Of a stretch of 64,000 nucleotides of DNA, positions 1-6,636 are shown in pieces. Both the position numbers and the translations under genes were made by a program. This stretch comes from Blautia sp. Marseille-P3201T (GTDB lineage: Bacteria; Bacillota; Clostridia; Lachnospirales; Lachnospiraceae): contig NZ_LT635468.1 in NCBI RefSeq assembly GCF_900120295.1, positions 62,001 through 126,000 of the forward strand, given 5' to 3'. The notes under the pieces are model-generated. The model was given only the letters and a program-made list of their open reading frames with translations. It ran no database searches and was not told where the DNA came from. Each line of letters starts with the position of its first letter. The stretch's first letter is position 1.

Positions 1-190
1 CTAAATCTCTATACCATTTTTCCGGAACTGCTATATATACAACAAACGATTCTCTTTCATTTATTACCAGTTCTCCCTGCAAAACTGTCTGATAGACATT
101 TTCAAATAATTTAGCCTCTTTTATAATGCTTACATTTTTTATAACATCACTTTCCTGTAAGATTCGTTTGAGTTCTTCTGGTGAAAACAT
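1..190 (-). CDS. E2-like (Cap2-type) CBASS protein, N-terminal fragment
   Basis: The first 63 codons of a gene that runs off the left edge. The ATG lies one base after the TAA of the CD-NTase gene, and its ribosome binding site (CAGGAG, 9 bases upstream) is inside the end of that gene, so the two are translationally coupled. The visible protein starts MFSPEELKRILQESD and continues with a segment (LQGELVINERESFVVYIAVP) that resembles the early beta-strands of ubiquitin-conjugating E2 folds, as in the N-terminal part of Cap2 or the stand-alone E2 proteins of type II CBASS. In those systems the E2-like protein conjugates the CD-NTase to a target and primes it. The catalytic cysteine is not in the window, so the call rests on context and a short resemblance. 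Confidence 0.5.
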   Translation of the reverse strand, partial: MFSPEELKRILQESDVIKNVSIIKEAKLFENVYQTVLQGELVINERESFVVYIAVPEKWYRDL

Positions 191-191
191 C

Positions 192-1253
192 TTAATCTAC
201 TCCTGATGCACTTGTTGAAGGTATAAAATTCATTTGTTTTTTGGCTGCATTTTTCTTTTCCGGAATCGGGAAATCATCTCCAAAAATTTTACTCAGCATC
301 TTACACTGTTCCACTTCATCTGTTTCACTTTTTACAGCTTCCAGATCATCAACCAAATCATCAATCTTTTCTTTAAAATCTGTCATATAATTATCTGACA
401 TCTTTCTGAAGAGATTAACATCGGATTCAAAGTTCAATGAAGAAGGCAAATTGTATTCTATAGTATATATTAATCGTCCATTTTCATTCACTTCTTTAAA
501 CACAAACAGCTTTTGAATTTCTTTTGCAAAACTAATCACAGCCTGTAAATCATCATAACAATATTTTTCTTCTATATAATCATATTTTTTTGAAGCTTCA
601 AAATGATCTACAGCAATTAACGTAATTGCTATGCTTGGTGGTTCTGCATTTCCCGAACTACTGAATTTCTTATTTTTCCAACGTTTTATATATCTTACTA
701 CTCTGCGAAATTGTTCGCGATCTTCTTTGTTATCATCACCTTTATATTTATCATTAACATATTCTACAAGCCCGACCGGATCAGATTTCTCCCAGCATGT
801 TTCTTCTGAATCCCTGTTTTTTCCACGTGCAAGATATAACTGACTGTCAGAATCATCTTTGTCTTCATAAACGTAAGTAACTAAATCCACATGATATGCA
901 GCTTCGCCATCTTTCTTGTATGTTACTGTCACACATGGTTTTTTTATTTTTGCGCCGTACTCAGTATGATTTTTTAACAGATCTCTTATTTTCTCTTTCA
1001 GGTCCATTGGTTCATAATCATCACGATTAACATGAAAACGTAAACCTACATCTATATCATATTCTTTATCCAGTGGTTCAACCCCCAGATGCATACTATA
1101 ACTTCCCTGATTGTACTCATCAAATGCAGGCATATCGTCATCATTTCTTAATATACCTAATAAAATATCTCTTTTTTCTTTCAGTTCACTTTTAACGTCA
1201 TAATCCATTTTTATTACTTTGTTAAATTCTTTAAAATATGTCTGCAAACTCAT
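192..1253 (-). CDS. CBASS CD-NTase, DncV-like cyclic (oligo)nucleotide synthase
   Basis: Encodes 353 aa. The nucleotidyltransferase core is intact: a GS motif (residues 50-51, NQGSYS), the acidic pair in YDIDVG (D66, D68) and the third carboxylate in HVDLVTY (D123). The following helical region (CWEKSDPVGLVEYVND, then RRVVRYIKRWK and PPSIAITLIAVD) matches the pattern of Vibrio DncV (INSDP, RKVCRFMKAW, GPSSISLMA). Such enzymes make a cyclic di- or trinucleotide on phage infection, which activates a killing effector. The effector is not in the window and probably lies left of base 1. The start is set by AAGGAG 8 bases upstream. The gene is first in its own transcription unit behind a CIRCE element. 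The nucleotide product cannot be told from sequence. Confidence 0.87.
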   Translation of the reverse strand: MSLQTYFKEFNKVIKMDYDVKSELKEKRDILLGILRNDDDMPAFDEYNQGSYSMHLGVEPLDKEYDIDVGLRFHVNRDDYEPMDLKEKIRDLLKNHTEYGAKIKKPCVTVTYKKDGEAAYHVDLVTYVYEDKDDSDSQLYLARGKNRDSEETCWEKSDPVGLVEYVNDKYKGDDNKEDREQFRRVVRYIKRWKNKKFSSSGNAEPPSIAITLIAVDHFEASKKYDYIEEKYCYDDLQAVISFAKEIQKLFVFKEVNENGRLIYTIEYNLPSSLNFESDVNLFRKMSDNYMTDFKEKIDDLVDDLEAVKSETDEVEQCKMLSKIFGDDFPIPEKKNAAKKQMNFIPSTSASGVD

Positions 1254-1269
1254 TTTCCGCGCTCCTTCC

Positions 1270-1296
1270 TTAGCACTCTCTTTTGTTGAGTGCTGA
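1270..1296 (-). promoter_or_regulatory. CIRCE element (HrcA operator) in front of the CBASS operon
   Basis: On the transcribed strand the arms are TCAGCACTC and GAGTGCTAA separated by exactly 9 bases. The CIRCE consensus is TTAGCACTC-N9-GAGTGCTAA, so 17 of 18 arm positions match, with one T to C change in the left arm. It begins about 9 bases after the -10 box, where CIRCE sits in groESL and hrcA operons, and ends 16 bases before the CD-NTase start codon. The site would place CBASS expression under the HrcA heat-shock repressor. Confidence 0.85.
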
Positions 1297-1304
1297 TAAT
1301 TATC

Positions 1305-1333
1305 AGTATATCATTCTTTTCCGATTAAAACAA
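1305..1333 (-). promoter_or_regulatory. CBASS operon promoter
   Basis: The -10 box TATACT (1305-1310) lies 17 bases from a -35 box TTGTTT (1328-1333). The -10 is strong and the -35 weak. Transcription should start near 1297, directly at the edge of the CIRCE element. A 14-base palindrome, CTGATAATTATCAG (1293-1306), overlaps the end of the -10 and the first CIRCE arm. Confidence 0.7.
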
Positions 1334-1359
1334 GTTACACTAATCACTGAATTTTTTTT

Positions 1360-1809
1360 TCAAATCTCCAAGCTATATTGTTCATTCTGCAAATAATCCT
1401 CCAGTTGATGCAATTTATCTTCTCGGAATTCTTCATCTTTTTTCATTTTCTTTATTGTGCATTCCCACACAATTACTACTTTGACTTTTTTACGCATCAA
1501 TTCTTTTCGAACATATTCATCCCTCTTTATATTTGCGTCAAACTTTTTCTGCCAGAATTCTACCCTTGATTTTGGCATGTAAGCATATTTGCATCCCTCG
1601 TGCCTGTGCCAGAAACACCCATGTACAAAAATTGCTGTATTGTATTTTCTCATGTATATATCCGGATGCCCCGGCACACTTTTTGAATTCACGCCATATC
1701 TGTAACCTCTGGCAAACAATAATTTTCTCAGATATATTTCCGGCTTCGTATTCTTGGAATGTATCGCTGCCATATTTTTGCTACGTTCTTCTGGACTCTT
1801 GATGTCCAT
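1360..1809 (-). CDS. vsr: Very short patch repair endonuclease (Vsr)
   Basis: Encodes 149 aa with the Vsr signature throughout: RSKNMAAIHSKNTKPE near the N-terminus, GHPDIYMRKYNTAIFVHGCFWHRH in the middle (catalytic Asp of PDIY and the conserved His of HGCFWHRH), then CKYAYMPKSRVEFWQ. Vsr nicks 5' of the T in T:G mismatches that arise when 5-methylcytosine deaminates, so it protects the genome from the mutagenic cost of the neighbouring methyltransferase. The ATG lies one base after the TAA of the restriction gene, so the three genes form one tight operon. A 106-base gap with its own promoter separates it from the CBASS gene. Confidence 0.93.
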   Translation of the reverse strand: MDIKSPEERSKNMAAIHSKNTKPEIYLRKLLFARGYRYGVNSKSVPGHPDIYMRKYNTAIFVHGCFWHRHEGCKYAYMPKSRVEFWQKKFDANIKRDEYVRKELMRKKVKVVIVWECTIKKMKKDEEFREDKLHQLEDYLQNEQYSLEI

Positions 1810-1810
1810 A

Positions 1811-2983
1811 TTATCCCTCGATTTCCTGTATATACTTCACAAAACGTGCAATGGTCCAGATTCTGTCCCGTCTGTCTTTCGGATAAGATACAATATATGG
1901 TTCCGGAACTACTAATACTACATTTTCAGCCTGCATCTCATCCATCTGTGCTCCTGAGATTCCCTGTTGTAACGTACAAAGATATTTGGGTGAATCTTTT
2001 AATCTGTTCGCCTCATTCAAGACCTGTCTCCAACGATCTTTACATGTAGTTTTAGCTGCAAGCGTTACCAGTTTCTGAATATCAAAACTGCTGTTATGGT
2101 ATGCCTCTCCTGAAGGAAATATAAAATCTGGTTTCTTGTTTCCTTCTGTCACCGCCTGAGCTGAATACTGAATGGCATTTCCATCAAATATCGCAGCAAG
2201 ATGATGTTCAAGACTTTTTCCTGCTCTGCTCTTTCTTCTGTTCAAGACCATATTTGCAACTTTTACAAATTCATCCACATCTGAAAATCCCTTAGTTATA
2301 ATGTCTCCATATCTTGCATACTCCAGAGCACGAAACAGCGTATACTCCATATTAGTCCAGTCAATTATTTTCCTGTCCGGATTTGTCTGTATATATTCAA
2401 TATGATCATAAGCTCTGTCCTGTATATATCTTGCAGTAGCTGACATTTCTTCTGACGTTGGAAAATCCACCTCAAGATTTGCTATAAATTCCTGAATTGC
2501 TATTTGTTCCTGTGCTTCTGCCCGGACATTTTCAACATTTATCAAACTGTTTGTTTCTGTCGGACTGATGCCAAACGCATTAAGAAATTCCTCAATTTCC
2601 TCTTCTGTATCCAAGAAATATCCACTGTAGTTTTCTTCTGCCTGTTTTGTAAAAACAAACAACGAACCTGTCTGATTTATATGCAGGAACGGAAATCCTC
2701 GTCCAAATCTTGTTATTCTAAGTTCGTTTTTACTTGCATAATAAGTAAAACAGCTTTCCGTTTCAAAATCATTCTGCCATTTTATTTTTACAGTCCTTTT
2801 AGGTATTCCCTCCTGTTCAAGCTGTTCTCTGGAGAACAACATTTCCATCGCAGTTTTTGAAATCAGGATTCCCGACTGATGAGCACCGGTCGCACCTGTA
2901 TCATTTGCCGAAAGAAATTTGCAAAAGCTTTTTTCACTGTTTAACACTGATGTTATCGCAATTTCCGCATAGCCTACTGACAT
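1811..2983 (-). CDS. EcoRII-like type II restriction endonuclease
   Basis: Encodes 390 aa, against about 404 for EcoRII, and resembles it along its length. The N-terminal effector-binding domain has LSANDTGATGAHQSG (residues 24-38) and ITRFGRG. The catalytic domain has FSDVDEFVKVANMVLNRRKSRAGKSLE (about 233-259), AVTEGNKKPDF (277-287) and KTTCKDRWRQVLNEA (311-325), the PD-(D/E)xK core of this family. EcoRII cuts before CCWGG and needs a second copy of the site as effector; the same site is likely here but not proven. The start codon directly follows the methyltransferase stop codon (TAA then ATG), a coupling that makes methylase first. Confidence 0.92.
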   Translation of the reverse strand: MSVGYAEIAITSVLNSEKSFCKFLSANDTGATGAHQSGILISKTAMEMLFSREQLEQEGIPKRTVKIKWQNDFETESCFTYYASKNELRITRFGRGFPFLHINQTGSLFVFTKQAEENYSGYFLDTEEEIEEFLNAFGISPTETNSLINVENVRAEAQEQIAIQEFIANLEVDFPTSEEMSATARYIQDRAYDHIEYIQTNPDRKIIDWTNMEYTLFRALEYARYGDIITKGFSDVDEFVKVANMVLNRRKSRAGKSLEHHLAAIFDGNAIQYSAQAVTEGNKKPDFIFPSGEAYHNSSFDIQKLVTLAAKTTCKDRWRQVLNEANRLKDSPKYLCTLQQGISGAQMDEMQAENVVLVVPEPYIVSYPKDRRDRIWTIARFVKYIQEIEG

Positions 2984-4132
2984 TTAAATCACCTTCCTCT
3001 GTATATCCTGTTCTTTCTCATTATCCATTGTTTCAATGTTGTTAACTATCAGTTTTGCAACTTCTCCCATTAATGGAACGACTACAGAGTTTCCAAATTG
3101 CTTATATGCCTGTGTATCCGAAACAGGAATCTTAAATGTATCCGGGAATCCCTGCAATCTTGCACATTCTCTCGGAGTCAACCTTCTCGGATTCTTTCCT
3201 TCCTGTGCAATAAGCACTTCCGATCCATCTTTGTAATACCTAGCACTCAATGTCCGGGACACTCCATCCAAAGGTGCTATTCCATATCCAAACCCATTAC
3301 CGGCTGCCCGATGCTTTGCTGCGTAATTCTGCAGATATGTCCACAATTTATCAGACAATGTGTATTTATCTGCAACCTCTTCATCAAGAATATCTCTCAT
3401 AACAGGTTTTGGAACATGTGGTGTAAGATTAAACTCAAAATCAATTTTATCTCCATAGCGTTCTCTGTCAAATCCTACAATTAATATTCTCTCTCTGTGC
3501 TGAGGAACATAATTCTGTCCATCCAGAACTTTATAGAAAATTTCATAGTCCAACTCTTCCAGTGACTCTCTGATTACCTGAAAAGTTCTTCCTTTATCAT
3601 GGCTGCATAAATTTTTAACATTTTCAAGCATAAATGCTTTTGGTCTTTTTTCTTTCAATATCCTGCAGACATCAAAAAACAATGTGCCCTGTGTTTTATC
3701 CTCAAATCCAGTAGCTCTTCCCATACTGTTTTTCTTTGATACCCCGGCTATTGAAAAAGGCTGACACGGAAATCCGGCAACCAGAATGTCATGATCCGGA
3801 ATATCTGCAGCATTAACTTTTGTAATATCCCCTTCCGGCTGTTCTCCAAAATTTGCAAAATAGGTCTGCTGACTGTATTTGTTCCATTCACTCGAATAAA
3901 CACATTGACCGCCGGCCCGGTCAAATGCAATACGCATACCACCAATCCCGGCAAAAAGATCAATAAATGTAAATTTTTTCTCTTTTCCTGTATTCTTCTT
4001 CTTTTTTACATCACTCATATAATATGCTACTGCTTCTCTAACACAGTCCTGCATACTCAGTTCATTCTTTTCTGAATAAGAATTCAATTCATTATATAAC
4101 TCATCGTCTACTCTTATATGTACCTGTCTCAT
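2984..4132 (-). CDS. DNA (cytosine-5) methyltransferase (Dcm/M.EcoRII type) with N-terminal RHH domain
   Basis: All major C5-methylase motifs are present: DLFAGIGG (I), GFPCQPFSIAG with the catalytic Cys (IV), ENVKN (VI), QHRERI (VIII), RRLTPRECARLQGFPD (IX) and QFGNSVVVP (X). The first 45 residues (RQVHIRVDDELYNELNSYSE, then QDCVREAVAYYMS) look like a ribbon-helix-helix DNA-binding unit, which could repress the gene's own promoter. A GTG (4141) and an ATG (4138) lie upstream in frame, but only the ATG at 4132 has good spacing, 8 bases from AGGAG, and it gives the natural RHH start MRQVHIRV. The neighbouring EcoRII homologue suggests CCWGG as target. Confidence 0.93.
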   Translation of the reverse strand: MRQVHIRVDDELYNELNSYSEKNELSMQDCVREAVAYYMSDVKKKKNTGKEKKFTFIDLFAGIGGMRIAFDRAGGQCVYSSEWNKYSQQTYFANFGEQPEGDITKVNAADIPDHDILVAGFPCQPFSIAGVSKKNSMGRATGFEDKTQGTLFFDVCRILKEKRPKAFMLENVKNLCSHDKGRTFQVIRESLEELDYEIFYKVLDGQNYVPQHRERILIVGFDRERYGDKIDFEFNLTPHVPKPVMRDILDEEVADKYTLSDKLWTYLQNYAAKHRAAGNGFGYGIAPLDGVSRTLSARYYKDGSEVLIAQEGKNPRRLTPRECARLQGFPDTFKIPVSDTQAYKQFGNSVVVPLMGEVAKLIVNNIETMDNEKEQDIQRKVI

Positions 4133-4174
4133 TCTCATCACTCCTGGGAATATATTTATACCTGTTTTTTCCCT

Positions 4175-4203
4175 ATTATACTCTAATGCAATTTAAAAAG
4201 CAA
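4175..4203 (-). promoter_or_regulatory. Promoter of the restriction-modification operon
   Basis: A perfect TATAAT (4175-4180) lies 17 bases from TTGCTT (4198-4203). The -35 box is inside the stem of the terminator hairpin. A CCAGG, the presumed methylation target, overlaps the Shine-Dalgarno of the methyltransferase at 4143-4147. Confidence 0.65.
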
Positions 4204-4236
4204 GCGAAAATACGAACATACTTTCGTTTGCTTTTT
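4195..4236. terminator. Bidirectional terminator between mobile element and R-M operon
   Basis: Arms AAAAAGCAAGCGAAA (4195-4209) and TTTCGTTTGCTTTTT (4222-4236) pair over 15 positions with one G-U type exception, and either strand ends in a T run. It insulates the R-M operon from transcription of the mobilization genes. Confidence 0.75.
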
Positions 4237-4258
4237 CCCTTTTATTGATTATCCACTA

Positions 4259-4630
4259 CTATGAATATATAATTTTCATAACACTTTCTTCTGCAATATT
4301 CTTAATATTATTCATCCTCCTCACCCATTCCATCTGTTTCTGCCTCTTTAGTTCTTCCGTCACTCCCCACTGTTCAGCCATCTGTTCTACCAACATCTCA
4401 ACTTTTTCTCTTACTTCTTTATCAACCTGATTCAGATGTTCCGTCAATTTCCCGGTCAGTACCAAATACTGATACCTTGCACTCCGGTGCTCCTTCAGAA
4501 ACTGTTTTCGCATTATTCCATACTTCCCATATGTAGGTTCTTCCTCATTGATTTCCAAATCTGGCAGATAATAATCTCCATGCAGTGTGTAGTTCAGTCC
4601 GTTCTTTTCATCATAAATCTGTTTCTTCAT
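4259..4630 (-). CDS. tnpV: TnpV family transposon-encoded protein
   Basis: From the ATG at 4630 this is 123 aa starting MKKQIYDEKNGLNYTLHGDY, followed by YLPDL, EEEPTYGKYG and RMNNIKNIAEE. I recognise this as the TnpV family carried by Tn4451-type and related clostridial mobilizable elements; its function is unknown. An open frame extends 32 codons upstream, but the ATG at 4630 is preceded by a GGAG and matches the family start. The gene starts 4 bases after the relaxase stop codon, so it is the last gene of the mobilization operon and ends before the bidirectional terminator. Confidence 0.85.
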   Translation of the reverse strand: MKKQIYDEKNGLNYTLHGDYYLPDLEINEEEPTYGKYGIMRKQFLKEHRSARYQYLVLTGKLTEHLNQVDKEVREKVEMLVEQMAEQWGVTEELKRQKQMEWVRRMNNIKNIAEESVMKIIYS

Positions 4631-4634
4631 ATTC

Positions 4635-5340
4635 TTACAACTCCATTCCTCTGTACTTTGCTTTATTCTTCTTAATTTTTGCATTGTGTTCTTCACTTCG
4701 TTCTCTTGCCCATTGTATACGGTCACCTATTTTTTTCGGCATCTGCTCTTTCTGTTTTTTCGCTTCAAATTCCGTCTGCATCCGGATATCGTCCTGCACC
4801 AGTCGTTCTACCATATCTTTCCCCAACATGCGTAAAAGTCGGTTATACCTGTCTGCAATTCCCTGCAGTATTTCTTTCTCACCAGACAATTTCTGATAAT
4901 CTTTCTGAACTTCTGCCAGTTCCTTTTTTGTTTTTTCATGCTCTTGCTTTTTCTTCTGAAACTTACTTTTCCAACTATCTCTTTCTCTTGTGAGTTCTTT
5001 CACCAGTGCAGCCATCGCACCGATTTTGTTTTTCATTTCAATGAATAATGGTTTTATTTTCTTATCCCGGTAAGTTACCGCACGTTCCAATGCTGTAGCT
5101 TCCGGAAGAAATGTTTTAATCATTCCATACTCTTTTATTTCCTTGCTGACATTATCCATCACCGGTTGCAGGAATTCTCTTCTGTCCTCCAGTTTTTTCA
5201 ATTCTGTTTCTGCTTTCTTCGCACGTTTTTCCGCTGTTTCTTTATCTTTCTGGAACTGAATTTTTTCTTCTTCCAGCAGCTTAATGTCTGCTCTTGCTTC
5301 TGCAACCTGAGAAGTCAGTCCCTTATTCTCCACTGTCAGA
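4635..5340 (-). CDS. MobV relaxase, C-terminal coiled-coil part (split by frameshift)
   Basis: A 232-residue open frame, rich in Glu, Lys and Gln heptads (for example EARADIKLLEEEKIQFQKDK), typical of the long coiled-coil tail of MobV/Pre relaxases. It lies one base out of frame with the catalytic half. If one A were added to the A9 run at 5341-5349 the product would read LEQEKKNLTVENKGLTS without a break, and the whole relaxase would be about 470 aa. There is no convincing ribosome binding site for an independent start (a GTG at 5333 is the first option), so the segment is expressed only if slippage or frameshifting occurs, or else it is dead. Confidence 0.8.
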
Positions 5341-6049
5341 TTTTTTTTTCCTGCTCCAGTTCCTGCACTTCCTTTTTGCGTTCTTTTTTCTTGAAATTGT
5401 AAACATCCAGATGTTCTTCATGTGTGCCTTTCTGTTCCCACTCAATTCCATGCTGTTTTGCAATTTCAGCCAGCACTTCCTTTTCATGATTTATCCACTG
5501 ATTCAGTTCTGTATCATGCTTATTTCCACCTTGAAATCCAAGACTTTTCAATGCCTGCTTCAGTGAAACTCTGGTATCCATTCCTTTTCCCTTCCAGTTA
5601 GTCACATAAGGAACAAAGTCAATATGCAGATGCGGAGTAGCTTCGTCCTGATGCAGATAGCAGCTAAATACCCGAAGTGTCGGATTCCGTTTCTGGAAGT
5701 CTTTCACATATTCGTCCAGTACCTTTACAGCCAGATTTCCTTCTAACGTTCCCACTGCCATATCCTCACGATTACCAATCTGGAATATTACTTCATGGAA
5801 CAGCTTCTCCTGTTTGCCCTGTCGGATTTTTTCATAATAATTTGCAATTTGCCGGTCCTTTCTTTTCCCGACATTGTATCTCTCCGTAGCATCGTCAAAT
5901 AGTTCCTTATAAACTTCTTTCAGATTTTCATTCTGGTAACAAATATTCAATTGTACTCTGTCCGGATCTACATTCTCTGCTACAAAATCCCGTCTGTTAT
6001 GAGCCAGTGAACCGGCTCCGATCATGCCACTGATTGTCCGTTTCATCAT
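5336..6049 (-). CDS. MobV/Pre family plasmid mobilization relaxase, catalytic N-terminal part
   Basis: From the ATG at 6049 (the next codon is also ATG) the protein starts MMKRTISGMIGAGSLAHNRR, the usual MobV opening with the conserved HNxR motif. The metal-binding motif of three histidines appears as HQDEATPHLHIDFVP. MobV relaxases nick the transfer origin just upstream of their gene and let an element be moved by another element's conjugation machinery. The reading frame extends to 6094, but that upstream part overlaps hairpin sequence, while GAGGTG 8 bases before 6049 supports the inner start. The frame stops at TGA right after an A9 run (EQEKKI), before the coiled-coil tail. Confidence 0.87.
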   Translation of the reverse strand: MMKRTISGMIGAGSLAHNRRDFVAENVDPDRVQLNICYQNENLKEVYKELFDDATERYNVGKRKDRQIANYYEKIRQGKQEKLFHEVIFQIGNREDMAVGTLEGNLAVKVLDEYVKDFQKRNPTLRVFSCYLHQDEATPHLHIDFVPYVTNWKGKGMDTRVSLKQALKSLGFQGGNKHDTELNQWINHEKEVLAEIAKQHGIEWEQKGTHEEHLDVYNFKKKERKKEVQELEQEKKI

Positions 6050-6076
6050 AAATTTTTTCACCTCTTTTCTGTTTGA

Positions 6077-6255
6077 GTGCCAGATATGGCACATAATTTT
6101 TATTTACGCCAGACATGGCGATATTTAAGAAACTTTCGCCGGATACGGCGGTTTTGTTACTTTTGTCAAAAGTAACGCAAAAGCACTTTCGACAGCCGTA
6201 CCGTCCATCAAAAGTCCCCTTGCGCCCTGCCGGGGGCATAACGTCCGGTGGACGT
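6077..6255. other. Probable transfer origin region with a tandem hairpin array
   Basis: Directly upstream of the relaxase gene are three related 14-base hairpins spaced 29 and 30 bases apart: TGCCAGATATGGCA (6078-6091), CGCCAGACATGGCG (6107-6120) and CGCCGGATACGGCG (6137-6150). Two further perfect inverted repeats follow: GTTACTTTT-GTC-AAAAGTAAC (6156-6176) and ACGTCC-GGT-GGACGT (6241-6255). MobV origins are known to lie just upstream of the mob gene and to consist of such hairpins. No gene was found in 6050-6291. Confidence 0.55.
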
Positions 6256-6291
6256 CTGCTTTACACCAGCCGAAGCGGATCATAGACCTAT

Positions 6292-6522
6292 TTATCCAGG
6301 TATCCTTGCCTGCACATATTCCAGATCTCCACAATAAGATGTCCCCACCAGATACCATTCTCTTGCCAGATTCATCTCCATTCTGGTCTGTACCCATTCA
6401 TCACCTACCAGCACTTCCAGTCCTTCTCCACAGTGAAATCCTGTATCAATCCATAAGTCTGATGATAATAATCCATATCTTCCATTGCTGCTGTTATATC
6501 CTAATCTTCCCTGTTTCATCAT
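6292..6522 (-). CDS. DUF5348 family small protein
   Basis: From the first of two adjacent ATGs (6522) this is 76 aa: MMKQGRLGYNSSNGRYGLLS, then DLWIDTGFHCGEGLEVLV and WVQTRMEMNLAREWYLVGT. It matches the small DUF5348 proteins that travel with MobV/TnpV clostridial elements; they have a predicted all-beta fold and no known function. AAGGAG lies 6 bases before the start; an upstream extension to 6570 lacks a site. It sits between the helicase gene and the transfer origin. Confidence 0.75.
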   Translation of the reverse strand: MMKQGRLGYNSSNGRYGLLSSDLWIDTGFHCGEGLEVLVGDEWVQTRMEMNLAREWYLVGTSYCGDLEYVQARIPG

Positions 6523-6542
6523 TTTCTGCTCCTTTCCAGTCT

Positions 6543-6628
6543 GTAAACGGAATTTGTAAACGGGACTCAAAAGATTTTAAAAGTTAACTTTTTAAGTTTT
6601 TCCTTCAAGTTCCGTTTACATCGTTTAC
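6543..6628. repeat. Paired GTAAACG / CGTTTAC repeats
   Basis: Two copies of GTAAACG (6543-6549, 6556-6562) face two copies of CGTTTAC (6613-6619, 6622-6628), around a perfect palindrome AAAAGTTAACTTTT (6579-6592). The cluster spans the 3' side of the VapE gene and the start of the DUF5348 leader. It could be a regulator or replication-initiator binding site. Confidence 0.35.
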
Positions 6629-6636
6629 AATAATCT

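Noticed and set aside
1360-4141. Vsr, restriction enzyme and methyltransferase as part of one transcript with CBASS
   Set aside because: A 106-base gap with a promoter and the CIRCE element separates the CBASS gene; read-through is possible but not needed.
6125-6397. Open frames overlapping the hairpin array upstream of mobV
   Set aside because: Composition and repeats indicate a transfer origin, and no ribosome binding site or recognisable protein is seen.
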